Assembly: GCA_947169115.1 (NCBI GenBank) | Contig: CAMVOK010000002.1 | Location: 62,001-126,000 of the forward strand | Reading direction: 5' to 3' | Length of the DNA stretch: 64,000 bases | Origin: an uncultured Prevotellaceae bacterium | GTDB lineage: Bacteria; Bacteroidota; Bacteroidia; Bacteroidales; Bacteroidaceae | Shown: positions 9,248 to 17,860 of the stretch, piece after piece | Position numbering within the stretch: the first letter of the stretch is position 1 | Layout: each line of letters starts with the position of its first letter | The notes under the pieces: model-generated | Database searches by the model: none | What the model saw: only the letters and a program-made list of their open reading frames with translations | Told to the model about the DNA's origin: nothing | Translations under genes and position numbers: made by a program

Positions 9248-10582
9248 ATGACAAAAGTAATCAAATTGCGTAAGGGCCTTGATGTAAACCTGAAGGGCAA
9301 ACCTGCGGATGAGATTGCCCAAGTAAAATGCCCTGGGGAGTATGCGCTCCAGCCAGACGATTTTACGGGTCTCAAACCGAAGGTTGTCGTGAAGGAAGGC
9401 GACAAGGTTCTTGCTGGTGATGCCTTGTTTGTGGACAAGTTGCATCCCGAAGTGAAGTTTACGTCGCCCGTCAGTGGCGTTGTCAGTCTTGTGGAGCGTG
9501 GCGACCGCCGCAAACTGCTCTCCGTGCGCGTAAAGTGCGATGAGAAGCAGGAGGCAAAGTCGTTCGACGTGAAGCAGGATGTGAAGACGCTCCTGTTGGA
9601 GAGCGGTCTGTTTGGATTCTTCCGCAGCCGTCCCTACGATGTAGTGGCCAACCCCGAGGATAAGCCAAAGGCTATCTTCGTGAGTGCTTTCAACTCTATG
9701 CCGCTGAGTCAGGACTTCGAGATTGTCCTGAAGGGTCAGGAAAAGGAGTTCCAGGCAGGTATCTCGGTTTTGGCAAAGATTGCCAAAGTACATCTGGGCG
9801 TAAGTGCCAAGCAGACTTCTAAGGCTCTGTTAGAGGCTAAGGACTGTGAGGTTACTGTGTTCGACGGTCCTGCTCCTGCAGGTAACGTAGGTGTTCAGAT
9901 TAATCACGTGAGCCCAATCAACAAGGGTGAGGTGGTTTGGACGCTTGGTGCCGAGGAGGTTATCTTTGTTGGCCGACTGATGCTGACGGGCAAAGTGGAC
10001 TTTACCCGTATCATTGCTTTGGCTGGTAGCGAAGTGAAGTTCCCCAAGTACTACAAGATGTTGGTAGGTCAGAAACTGACCACCTTGCTTGATGGTCAGA
10101 TTGAGGACAACGGACATAATGTTCGCATCATTGACGGTAACGTAATGACTGGTGTTAAGACCACTGAGGAAGGTTTCCTTGGTGCTCACAAGACGGAAGT
10201 GAACGTGATTCCCGAAGGTGACGACAATGCCGAGATGCTTGGCTGGATTATGCCTCGCTTCAAGGAGTTCTCAACCAGTCGCAGTTATTGCTCATGGCTC
10301 TTCGGCAAGAAGAAGGAGTACACGCTGGATGCCCGTATTAAGGGTGGTGAACGCCACATGATTATGTCGGGTGAGTACGACCGTGTGTTCCCGATGGACA
10401 TTTTTGCAGGTTATCTTGTAAAGGCCATCATCACGGGCGACATCGACCGTCAAGAGGCTCTGGGTATCTATGAGGTAGCTCCCGAGGACTTCGCCATCGC
10501 CGAGTTTGTAGATAGCAGTAAGTTGGAACTTCAGCGCATCGTTCGCGAAGGCTTGGATATCCTGAGAAAGGAAAACGCATAA
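9248..10582 (+). CDS. nqrA: Na+-translocating NADH:quinone reductase subunit A
   Basis: A 444-aa subunit on the cytoplasmic side of the Na+-NQR complex, which oxidises NADH, reduces quinone and pumps Na+. The N-terminal MTKVIKLRKGLDVNLKGKP and the later blocks VKFTSPVSGVV, VGVQINHVSPINKGE and GERHMIMSGEYDRVFPMDI are typical. The frame is open to 9158, but MTKVIKLRKG at 9248 is the family start and lies downstream of the promoter. It is the first of six genes in the usual order A-B-C-D-E-F. Confidence 0.96.
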   Translation: MTKVIKLRKGLDVNLKGKPADEIAQVKCPGEYALQPDDFTGLKPKVVVKEGDKVLAGDALFVDKLHPEVKFTSPVSGVVSLVERGDRRKLLSVRVKCDEKQEAKSFDVKQDVKTLLLESGLFGFFRSRPYDVVANPEDKPKAIFVSAFNSMPLSQDFEIVLKGQEKEFQAGISVLAKIAKVHLGVSAKQTSKALLEAKDCEVTVFDGPAPAGNVGVQINHVSPINKGEVVWTLGAEEVIFVGRLMLTGKVDFTRIIALAGSEVKFPKYYKMLVGQKLTTLLDGQIEDNGHNVRIIDGNVMTGVKTTEEGFLGAHKTEVNVIPEGDDNAEMLGWIMPRFKEFSTSRSYCSWLFGKKKEYTLDARIKGGERHMIMSGEYDRVFPMDIFAGYLVKAIITGDIDRQEALGIYEVAPEDFAIAEFVDSSKLELQRIVREGLDILRKENA

Positions 10583-10597
10583 TATTCAGTCATTTAA

Positions 10598-10686
10598 CCA
10601 TTTACCATTTACCATTTGATACATCTGCAAATTATAAGATTAGCAAAAGGGAATGATGGTAAAAATAAATGGTAAATGGTAAATGA
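10598..10686. repeat. Inverted TTTACCATTT repeat between nqrA and nqrB
   Basis: catttaccatttaccattt near 10605 and aaatggtaaatggtaaatg near 10667-10685 form an inverted pair about 50 bp apart. In the operon mRNA this could fold into a hairpin. It belongs to the AAATGGTAAATGG family found at many other places in the window. Confidence 0.7.
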
Positions 10687-10705
10687 AAAAATTGTAAATG
10701 TTAAG

Positions 10706-11878
10706 ATGAAAGTTTTAAGAAATTATCTGGATAAGATAAAGCCGAACTTCGAGGAGGGCGGCAAGCTTCACGCTTTCCACAGCCTGTTCGACGGATTGGA
10801 GACATTTGCCTTCGTTCCGCGCACGACAAGCCGCGTGGGTAGCGTGAACATTCACGATGCTATCGACAGCAAGCGCATCATGAGCTTCGTAGTGATTGCC
10901 CTGATGCCTGCCTTGTTTTTCGGTATGTACAACGTGGGCTACCAGAATGCTGTGGCTGCCGGTCAGTTGGCCAACGCCACGTTCTGGGGCATGTTCTGGT
11001 ACGGTTTCCTTGCCGTACTGCCTAAGATTATTGTGAGTTATGTAGTGGGTCTCGGCATCGAGTTCGTCGTGGCTCAGTGGAAGAAGGAAGAGATTCAGGA
11101 AGGTTTCCTCGTATCGGGTATCCTCATCCCCATGATTGTGCCTGTGACGACTCCCCTGTGGATGCTCGCCATCGCCGTTGCCTTCAGCGTTATACTCGCT
11201 AAGGAAATCTTCGGTGGTACGGGTATGAACATCTTCAACCCTGCGCTCATTACGCGCGCGTTCCTTTTCTTCTCCTATCCCAGCGTGATGACGGGCGACA
11301 GCACCGTTTGGGTCAACCAGCAGAGCATTCTCGGACTGGGCTTCACTGCTCCCGAGGTTTGCACAGCTGCAACTCCCCTGGGCGAGGCTGCAACAGAAGG
11401 CTTCAAAGGTTTCGACTGCCAGACCATCACCGATGCCGTTACGGGTTTGATTCCTGGCTCTATCGGTGAGACTTCGGTCATTGCCATTGCCCTTGGTGCC
11501 CTGCTGCTCCTGTGGACGGGTGTTGCCTCTTGGAAGACCATGCTGAGCGTCTTCGTAGGCGGTGGCCTCATGGGTTGGCTGATGCAGGTTCTCGGTCTGA
11601 CGCAGATTGAATGGTGGCACCACTTCGTACTGGGTGGCTTCGCCTTCGGTGCTGTGTTCATGGCTACCGACCCCGTGACATCAGCTCGTACAGAGTGTGG
11701 TAAATATGTCTATGGCTTGCTGATAGGTATCGTAGCCGTGATGGTTCGCGTCCTGAACCCGGGTTATCCCGAGGGCATGATGCTGGCTATCCTGCTGATG
11801 AACCTGTTCGCACCGCTGATTGACTATTGTGTAGTGGAGCGCAACATTTCGATGCGTGCAAAACGAGCTAAAAAATAA
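10706..11878 (+). CDS. nqrB: Na+-NQR subunit B (covalent FMN membrane subunit)
   Basis: A 390-aa integral membrane subunit of Na+-NQR. The start MKVLRNYLDKIKPNFEEGGK matches the family. The frame is open 30 nt further up to MVNEKIVNVK, but that part derives from the upstream repeat. The segment VCTAATPLGE fits the S/T-G/A-A-T motif whose threonine carries FMN by phosphoester bond. GTGMNIFNPALITRAFLFFSYP and MATDPVTSARTECGKYVYGL are conserved blocks. About ten hydrophobic helices are evident. nqrC follows after 14 bp. Confidence 0.95.
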   Translation: MKVLRNYLDKIKPNFEEGGKLHAFHSLFDGLETFAFVPRTTSRVGSVNIHDAIDSKRIMSFVVIALMPALFFGMYNVGYQNAVAAGQLANATFWGMFWYGFLAVLPKIIVSYVVGLGIEFVVAQWKKEEIQEGFLVSGILIPMIVPVTTPLWMLAIAVAFSVILAKEIFGGTGMNIFNPALITRAFLFFSYPSVMTGDSTVWVNQQSILGLGFTAPEVCTAATPLGEAATEGFKGFDCQTITDAVTGLIPGSIGETSVIAIALGALLLLWTGVASWKTMLSVFVGGGLMGWLMQVLGLTQIEWWHHFVLGGFAFGAVFMATDPVTSARTECGKYVYGLLIGIVAVMVRVLNPGYPEGMMLAILLMNLFAPLIDYCVVERNISMRAKRAKK

Positions 11879-11892
11879 AGGAGGGCTAAGAT

Positions 11893-12510
11893 ATGAAACT
11901 AAACACAAATGGTAACGTATATACGTTCGTTTATGCAACCGTTCTGGTTGTCATTGTAGCCTTCCTGCTGGCCTTCATTTCTTCGGTTCTGAAGCCCATT
12001 CAGGATGCCAACGTAGAGCGCGACACGAAGAACCAAATCCTGACATCTCTGAACATTACAGGTCTCAGTGGTGAAGCCATCGACAAGAAGTATGCCGACG
12101 TCATCACCGATGAACTTCAGGAAGAGGGCGGTAAGGTGTTCGTAGCCACCGTTGACGGTGCTACCAAGTATGTCCTGCCCGTTAAGGGTCGTGGTCTTTG
12201 GGGTGGCCTTTGGGGCTACATCTCCATCGACGAGGACAAGCAGCATGTCTTTGGTACATACTTTGACCACGAGAGTGAAACTGCAGGTCTTGGTGCTCGC
12301 ATCAAGGAGCGTTGGTTCCAGGAGCAGTTCAACGGCAAGCCCATCTTCACCGACAATCCACAGCAGGTGGCTCTGACGGTTGTCAAGAAGGGTGCGTCGA
12401 AGGCTGAAACTGAAATCGACGGTGTCACAGGTGCCACACTCACCAGCAATGGTGTTGCCGGCATGGTGACCGACGGCTTGCAGCAGTACATAGAGTTCTT
12501 GAACAAATAA
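11893..12510 (+). CDS. nqrC: Na+-NQR subunit C (periplasmic FMN subunit)
   Basis: A 205-aa subunit with a single N-terminal membrane helix (VYTFVYATVLVVIVAFLLAF) and a periplasmic FMN-binding domain. The flavinylation motif is DGVTGATLTSNGV near the C-terminus, and ETAGLGARIKERWFQEQF is a family block. A good Shine-Dalgarno (aaaggaggg) precedes the ATG, unusual for this genome. The threonine of TGAT is modified by ApbE, which is not encoded in this window. Confidence 0.95.
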   Translation: MKLNTNGNVYTFVYATVLVVIVAFLLAFISSVLKPIQDANVERDTKNQILTSLNITGLSGEAIDKKYADVITDELQEEGGKVFVATVDGATKYVLPVKGRGLWGGLWGYISIDEDKQHVFGTYFDHESETAGLGARIKERWFQEQFNGKPIFTDNPQQVALTVVKKGASKAETEIDGVTGATLTSNGVAGMVTDGLQQYIEFLNK

Positions 12511-12518
12511 GATAATAG

Positions 12519-12632
12519 AGACCCCACCCCCAAACCCCTCCCGAGTGAGGGGAGTGGATAGGGAACGTAAATAATACAGAACCTTCAAAACATTATACGC
12601 CCTCCCCCCGGGGAGGGATTGGGGAAGGGGCC
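12519..12632. repeat. CCCCACCC...GAGGGG palindromic repeat between nqrC and nqrD
   Basis: A 138-bp gap inside the operon. It holds an inverted pair of CCCCTCCCGAGTGAGGGG-like units (about 12530-12552 and 12601-12632). The same family lies near 24285, 25478, 25576, 55510, 57250 and 57341. It may act as an internal processing or stability hairpin; this is inference. Confidence 0.7.
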
Positions 12633-12648
12633 GTAAGTTAGAAAGAAC

Positions 12649-13275
12649 ATGAGTAAATTATTTTCAAAAGAGAATTGCGAAGTCTTTTCCAATCCTCTGA
12701 ACCTTAACAACCCGATTGCAGTTCAGGTCCTTGGTATTTGTTCTGCATTGGCTGTGACCAGCCAGTTGGAGCCCGCCATCGTGATGGGTCTCTCAGTGAC
12801 TGTCATCACGGCATTCTCTAACGTGATTATCTCGCTCATTCGCAAGAGTATCCCCAACCGCATCCGCATCATCGTACAGCTGGTGGTTGTGGCCGCTCTG
12901 GTGACCATCGTGAGCCAGATACTGAAGGCTTTTGCCTACGACGTCAGCGTCCAGCTCTCTGTCTATGTCGGCCTTATCATCACCAACTGTATCCTCATGG
13001 GGCGCTTGGAGGCCTTCGCCATGATGAACGGTCCTTGGGAGTCGTTCCTTGATGGTATCGGCAACGGACTCGGCTATGCACTGATTCTTGTCATCGTTGG
13101 TTTCGTTCGCGAACTGCTGGGCTTCGGCACATTGCTGGGCTTCCAGATCGTTCCCGACTTCTGCTACGAGAACGGCTACATGAACAACGGTATGATGACC
13201 ATGCCCGCCATGTCGCTGATTATCGTGGGATGTGTAATCTGGGCTCACCGCTCAATAAATAAGGAGGAGAAGTAA
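12649..13275 (+). CDS. nqrD: Na+-NQR subunit D
   Basis: A 208-aa membrane subunit with about six helices. [19 protein letters not shown] and [19 protein letters not shown] carry the two conserved cysteines. In the solved complex, NqrD and NqrE cysteines hold an intramembrane iron-sulfur centre (family knowledge). The gene follows the repeat-filled gap after nqrC and is separated by 1 bp from nqrE, so D and E are probably translated together. Confidence 0.95.
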   Translation: MSKLFSKENCEVFSNPLNLNNPIAVQVLGICSALAVTSQLEPAIVMGLSVTVITAFSNVIISLIRKSIPNRIRIIVQLVVVAALVTIVSQILKAFAYDVSVQLSVYVGLIITNCILMGRLEAFAMMNGPWESFLDGIGNGLGYALILVIVGFVRELLGFGTLLGFQIVPDFCYENGYMNNGMMTMPAMSLIIVGCVIWAHRSINKEEK

Positions 13276-13276
13276 T

Positions 13277-13906
13277 ATGGAACACATGATTAGTCTCTTT
13301 GTCCGCTCCATCTTTGTGGACAACATGATATTTGCTTTCTTCCTGGGTATGTGCTCATACCTGGCAGTGAGCAAGACCGTGAAGACCTCACTGGGCCTTG
13401 GCGTGGCAGTCACCTTCGTGCTGCTCATCACCGTGCCCGTCAACTACGCTTTGCAGATGTACGTGCTCGGCCCCAATGCTATCGTAGAGGGCGTTGACCT
13501 CACGTTCCTGGCCTTCATCCTCTTCATTGCCGTCATTGCTGCCATCGTGCAGTTGGTGGAGATGATAGTAGAGAAGTTCAGCCCTTCGCTCTATGCTGCG
13601 CTGGGTATCTTCCTGCCGTTGATTGCTGTAAACTGCGCCATCATGGGTGCCTCTCTGTTCATGCAGCAGCGTGTGCTGATGGATGCAGAGACCAGCAGTC
13701 AGGCCATCGGTTCTTTCGGCGATGCCATTGCCTACGCTTTGGGTAGCGGTATCGGTTGGTTGCTGGCCATCGTGGGTCTGGCTGCCATTCGCGAGAAGAT
13801 GGCTTATGCCGACGTTCCCAAGCCCCTGCAAGGACTGGGCATCACGTTCATCACCGTTGGTCTCATGGCCATGGCGTTTATGTGCTTTAGTGGACTTAAC
13901 ATCTAA
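13277..13906 (+). CDS. nqrE: Na+-NQR subunit E
   Basis: A 209-aa membrane subunit homologous to NqrD, in opposite topology. Signatures: [20 protein letters not shown] and [20 protein letters not shown], each with the conserved cysteine of the shared iron-sulfur site. The C-terminal block [17 protein letters not shown] is typical. It starts 1 bp after nqrD and ends 18 bp before nqrF, with an aggagg Shine-Dalgarno for nqrF in that gap. Confidence 0.95.
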   Translation: MEHMISLFVRSIFVDNMIFAFFLGMCSYLAVSKTVKTSLGLGVAVTFVLLITVPVNYALQMYVLGPNAIVEGVDLTFLAFILFIAVIAAIVQLVEMIVEKFSPSLYAALGIFLPLIAVNCAIMGASLFMQQRVLMDAETSSQAIGSFGDAIAYALGSGIGWLLAIVGLAAIREKMAYADVPKPLQGLGITFITVGLMAMAFMCFSGLNI

Positions 13907-13924
13907 TAGTAGGAGGAATATACA

Positions 13925-15214
13925 ATGGATATGAATTTGATTTTGACGAGCATTGGCGTATTCCTTGGCATCATCCTCGTGTTGGTTGCCATCCTGCTTG
14001 TAGCCAAGGCTTATCTCAGCCCTTCGGGCAATGTGAACATAACGATTAACGGCAAGGACACCGTCTCTGTGCCTCAGGGCGCAAGCCTGCTCTCCACGCT
14101 CAGTGCCGAAGGCATCTATCTTCCATCGGCTTGTGGTGGCAAGGGCTCTTGCGGCCAGTGCAAACTGCAGGTTGTAGAGGGCGGTGGCGACATCCTCGAC
14201 TCAGAGAAGGGCCATTTCACTCGTAAGCAAGTCAAGGAACATTGGCGTCTGGGTTGCCAATGCAAGGTCAAAGGCGACCTCGGCATCAAGGTTGATGACT
14301 CAGTAATGGGCGTTAAGGAATGGGAGTGCACCGTGATTGGCAACAAGAACGTGGCCACCTTCATCAAGGAGTACAAAGTGGCTCTGCCCGCTGGCGAGCA
14401 CATGGACTTCGAGCCCGGTTCTTATGCACAGATCAAGATTCCTGCATTCGACTGCATCGACTACGACAAGGACTTCGACAAGTCGCTCATTGGCGATACC
14501 TATCTGCCCGCATGGGAGAAGTTCGGTTTGTTCCCCCTCAAGTGTACGAATCCCGAACCCACCATCCGTGCCTACTCTATGGCCAACTATCCCGATGAGG
14601 GCGACATCATCACCCTGAACGTCCGCATCGCCACACCACCCTTCAAGCCGAAGGATCAAGGCCCTGGCTTCATGGATGTCAATCCCGGTATCGCTTCTTC
14701 GTACATCTTCTCGCTGAAACCCGGCGACAAGGTCATCATGAGCGGTCCTTACGGAGAGTTCCGTCCCCAGTATGGCACAGGTCGTGAGATGATTTGGGTC
14801 GGTGGTGGTGCTGGTATGGCTCCCCTGCGTGCCCAGATTATGCACATGTTGAAGGGACATGGTGTGAAGGACGAAGACCGTCAGCGCCCCATGCACTACT
14901 TCTACGGTGCACGCGCGCTGGAGGAAATTCCTTTCCTCGACGACTTCCTGCAGTTGGAGAAGGACTTCCCCAACTTCCACTTCCACCTTGCACTCGACCG
15001 TCCCGACCCCAAGGCCGACGCAGCAGGCATCAAGTACACGCCGGGCTTCGTAGCACCCGTTATGGGCGACACCTACCTCAAGGCTCACGAGGCTCCCGAA
15101 GATTGCGAGTACTACCTCTGCGGTCCTCCAATGATGGCCAAGACGGTTCTCGACCTCCTGCACTCCCTCGGTGTTGAGGACGACATGATCAGGTTTGACA
15201 ACTTTGGCGGTTAG
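13925..15214 (+). CDS. nqrF: Na+-NQR subunit F (NADH dehydrogenase, FAD and 2Fe-2S)
   Basis: A 429-aa electron-input subunit. One N-terminal membrane helix (ILTSIGVFLGIILVLVAILL) is followed by a 2Fe-2S ferredoxin domain with Cys70, Cys76, Cys79 and Cys111 (SACGGKGSCGQC; RLGCQC). Next come an FAD-binding domain (RAYSMANYPDE) and an NADH-binding domain (WVGGGAGMAPLRAQI; YYLCGPPMMAKTVLD). It is the last gene of the operon and a stable hairpin lies about 170 bp downstream. The start may also be the second ATG, MNLILTS, 6 nt later. Confidence 0.95.
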   Translation: MDMNLILTSIGVFLGIILVLVAILLVAKAYLSPSGNVNITINGKDTVSVPQGASLLSTLSAEGIYLPSACGGKGSCGQCKLQVVEGGGDILDSEKGHFTRKQVKEHWRLGCQCKVKGDLGIKVDDSVMGVKEWECTVIGNKNVATFIKEYKVALPAGEHMDFEPGSYAQIKIPAFDCIDYDKDFDKSLIGDTYLPAWEKFGLFPLKCTNPEPTIRAYSMANYPDEGDIITLNVRIATPPFKPKDQGPGFMDVNPGIASSYIFSLKPGDKVIMSGPYGEFRPQYGTGREMIWVGGGAGMAPLRAQIMHMLKGHGVKDEDRQRPMHYFYGARALEEIPFLDDFLQLEKDFPNFHFHLALDRPDPKADAAGIKYTPGFVAPVMGDTYLKAHEAPEDCEYYLCGPPMMAKTVLDLLHSLGVEDDMIRFDNFGG

Positions 15215-15387
15215 CGAGCGCAGAGCGGAACGCTATGCAGACGGGCGTGTGCTGTAGATGGGCCAAACTCGTTTGAGCACAGACACTGGCATACGAACGT
15301 CAAGCAGAGGCATTCAAGCCTATGCCGAGCGTAGCCAAAGTCACCGTAGGTAACTTTAGCGATTAAGGTTTATACCTTATTATATAT

Positions 15388-15430
15388 TATATAGCGAGTG
15401 ACATCTTAATAGGGTGTCGCTCGCTATATA
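15388..15430 (+). terminator. Long hairpin downstream of the nqr operon
   Basis: Arms 15388-15406 (tatatagcgagtgacatct) and 15412-15430 pair over 19 bp with a few G-U pairs and a 5-nt loop. The arms are AU-rich at the base, so the hairpin can end transcription from either strand. Confidence 0.6.
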
Positions 15431-15826
15431 AATTCTCATTTCCACTTTTCTATTGAGGTGCTTACTGCCTGTGTCGCCAAATGCTGCCAGAAGTATGTTC
15501 AGCAGCATTCAACTACGGTAACTCACACTCGGGCAGACAGGAGACTTTGCCCGCACGGGCAGTAGCCTTTGCGCTCGCGGACAATGTCCGTTGTCCGTAT
15601 CGGACACGAAGAGTCGTCCTATACGGGCTAACGCAGTTACTCCCTCTGTCTGCATCTATTATCCCAAGGGGAACGCATTACTATGGTCACGGCCGAGGAT
15701 TACTATTGTGCCGTGCCTCGCAATACTATTGCGCCAGCCGATCCTTACCTATGTGCAAGGCACAACAAGCAAATGTTAAGCGTCACGCATAATGCAACTA
15801 TCTCAAGCCGCATCGACATGGCCTGA
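15431..15826. other. Intergenic stretch without a convincing gene
   Basis: The 103-codon frame at 15481-15792 has a composition unlike its neighbours and no recognisable domain; it crosses a dispersed repeat. I see no RNA gene. The stretch holds the ggattactat repeat described separately. Confidence 0.5.
15700..15752. repeat. ggattactat dispersed repeat, copy 1
   Basis: ggattactattgtgccgtg, cctcgcaatactattgcgcc and the following ccga...cctt recur near-identically at 19523-19575. Both copies are in the same orientation and lie in gene-free DNA flanking the ATPase and the two secreted proteins. Confidence 0.7.
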
Positions 15827-15973
15827 CAGGGTCGTAGGGTCGTATGGGACGTATATTTTTGAAACTTTTATGCGTGTATTAAATAATACTTACAGGGGGA
15901 CCCCCTGTCAGAGTTTTTATTATGTTATATAAAAAGTTTGAAATTATACGGCCCATACGACCCTACGACCCTG
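15827..15973. repeat. 147-bp imperfect palindrome
   Basis: Outer arms 15827-15854 and 15946-15973 are 28 bp with one mismatch (cagggtcgtagggtcgtatg at the left end). Inner segments gaaacttttat and ataaaaagtttg also pair. The centre holds a perfect short palindrome, acagggggaccccctgt (15892-15908). The structure looks like a miniature inverted-repeat element or a large hairpin RNA. There is no obvious target-site duplication. Confidence 0.75.
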
Positions 15974-16069
15974 CCCTCATGGTTTCTCCAGACAACTGTA
16001 GATGATATGTAACCTTTGGAGTGAAGTGATTTTCTCCCATTATTCTTTGTTACTTCAGGGATTCTTCCT

Positions 16070-17389
16070 TTACATATCCTGCATGGAAAGCCCTCGCATG
16101 TTTTTTTTGTATTTACTCATCTTCCCGGTACTGGTGAGGAATGTGTTCATCCGCTGTTCTAGGATGTTGAGGTCTATCTCCTTGCTCTGTCGCTTCACCT
16201 CGAAGAAATCAACACGTCGTTTTGTCTCGTCGGCTGCGATGATGTCTATCTCGTTTTCGCCTCGTCGGTCGTGCCAATATCCGATGTTCGTATATAGGCC
16301 GGACTCCTTCATGCTCTGTCGGAACCATTCTTCCAAGACGTGACCGCTGTAGGTAGTGTAGTCGCGCTGCACGATTTCCAATAGTTTCTTGTGAGCTCCG
16401 ACCTCCAGCATATAGTTGTACTTATAAATGAAGCGGAACCAGAAACAGAGAAATTGGTCGCGCAGGACATAACGTACGTTTCTGTTCTTAGACTCCTCGA
16501 ACATAGGTTGCTGCTTGGCTATCAATCCATAATCGTCCATGAGCTTAGTTAGATAGCCCCCAATCTCTGTCTGAAGAATACCTTCTATATCGCTGCGTGA
16601 GTTATGACCTTGTGCAATGAGCGATAGAATAGAGAAGTAGATGCCATAGTCTCGTCCAAATTCTTCAATTAGGGAGTTCTTGCCTTCGTCAAGGAAATAC
16701 GAATCGCGCTCAAACACGGTATTGAGGATTTCTTCGTGCGACAACGCATCGCGGTCCACCAACATCTCCACATACTTAGGAACGCCTCCCGTCAGCATAT
16801 ACAACGTGAGCAAGTCTTCCTGGCTGTAGTTGGGACGGTACTCTTCCATTATCTGCTTCAGAACAGAGGGCATGAATGCCTGCAGTTTGATGGTTTGTGT
16901 CTGTCGTCCATACAGAGGCTCCTTTTTGTCGCGGAATAGTTTGTTCATCAGCGAGTTGACCGAACCGCATACAATCAGGTTTATCTTTGCCTCCGCTTTG
17001 TTCGTGTCCCATATTTCCTGCATCTCAGAGAACACGCTTTTGTTCACCTTCAGAAACTCCTGAAACTCATCAATCATCACTGTAATGGGTTGGCGTTTGG
17101 CCAACTGCATGACATATCGGAACACATCGGCAAATTTGTTGACCGTCCCCACTTGGGGTATGCCCAGCATCTGTTCTATCTGCTCCATATAGCTTTGGGC
17201 CAATTCACCCTCTGCCTTACGAGCCACGAAAAAATAGAGTAGGGGAGCGTCGGCGTATGCCGTACGCACCAGCATGGTCTTTCCGATGCGCCGTCTGCCT
17301 GTGAGTACGGTAAACTGCGCAGTTTGTAATGAACGCTTGCCTATTTCGCACAGCATTCTCATTTCCTCTTCTCTGTCGTAGAACCTCAT
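16070..17389 (-). CDS. AAA-type ATPase with C-terminal DUF234-like domain
   Basis: A 439-aa protein of the archaeal-type ATPase family common in Bacteroidales. Walker A GRRRIGKT is at residues 31-38 and Walker B is ITVMIDEFQEF, followed by a helical region. The C-terminal part, DIIAADETKRRVDFFEVKRQ, resembles the PD-(D/E)XK-like fold of DUF234 proteins. The frame is open to 17506. ATG at 17389 (MRFYDREEE) is the family start and lies below a promoter -7 element at 17452-17445. The role is unknown; such genes vary in presence between strains. It is alone on this strand among repeats. Confidence 0.85.
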   Translation of the reverse strand: MRFYDREEEMRMLCEIGKRSLQTAQFTVLTGRRRIGKTMLVRTAYADAPLLYFFVARKAEGELAQSYMEQIEQMLGIPQVGTVNKFADVFRYVMQLAKRQPITVMIDEFQEFLKVNKSVFSEMQEIWDTNKAEAKINLIVCGSVNSLMNKLFRDKKEPLYGRQTQTIKLQAFMPSVLKQIMEEYRPNYSQEDLLTLYMLTGGVPKYVEMLVDRDALSHEEILNTVFERDSYFLDEGKNSLIEEFGRDYGIYFSILSLIAQGHNSRSDIEGILQTEIGGYLTKLMDDYGLIAKQQPMFEESKNRNVRYVLRDQFLCFWFRFIYKYNYMLEVGAHKKLLEIVQRDYTTYSGHVLEEWFRQSMKESGLYTNIGYWHDRRGENEIDIIAADETKRRVDFFEVKRQSKEIDLNILEQRMNTFLTSTGKMSKYKKNMRGLSMQDM

Positions 17390-17444
17390 GTCTTGTATAT
17401 GTTTATTATCGAAACGGCTGTTTCCGAAACGACGGTTTCGATTG

Positions 17445-17452
17445 CAAAGGTA
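17445..17452 (-). promoter_or_regulatory. -7 element of the ATPase promoter
   Basis: TACCTTTG on the minus strand, with the start codon 55 nt downstream. The UTR contains a 35-nt imperfect palindrome (17408-17442) with ATCGAAAC and GTTTCGAT at its ends. Confidence 0.6.
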
Positions 17453-17635
17453 ATTATATTTTTTGAATAGCATGATATAAAAAGTGAATTTTTCATCACT
17501 CGCCATATCTTTCTCCCATTATTATTTGTTGCTTCAGGGATAATTCTATATCTTTGCCAAATCTAACCATAAAAAGATTGCCAATGAAATAGATAAAATA
17601 AATAAAGACATATAGAAGAAGCGTCCGCTTTAATT

Positions 17636-17763
17636 CTTGTCTTCTGAAAATCTGCAAAATTTAAAGAAGTGCACGAGAGTAATGGCATGGATGCTCACGC
17701 AGATGGCGTGGGCTTTTACTCGTAGATGTGCACATAGGTTTTTGCAGATACCTCAGAAGACGT
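17636..17763. repeat. Three-tier nested hairpin element (possible ncRNA or miniature element)
   Basis: Outer arms cttgtcttctga..atctgcaaaa (17636-17660) pair with ttttgcagat..cagaagacg (17735-17763). Middle arms gtgcacgagagtaa (17669-17682) pair with ttactcgtagatgtgcac (17716-17733). The inner hairpin is gctcacgc/gcgtgggc (17693-17700, 17706-17713) with loop agatg. All three are nested on one axis. No reading frame of note is present. It could be a structured RNA or a mobile palindromic repeat. Confidence 0.6.
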
Positions 17764-17860
17764 AGACGAAGTGAGTAGTCCACGTTTTCTTTTTGTCTGT
17801 TTCAGTTTTTAGGGCTACATCATATTAATTAATCATTAACATTTAAAAATACTTGTAATT

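Noticed and set aside
10715-11623. A 302-codon minus-strand frame opposite nqrB
   Set aside because: It is a shadow of nqrB codon bias; charged, His-rich composition without any domain.
15481-15792. A 103-codon plus-strand frame
   Set aside because: No domain, odd composition, crosses a dispersed repeat and has no promoter or ribosome site near its start.
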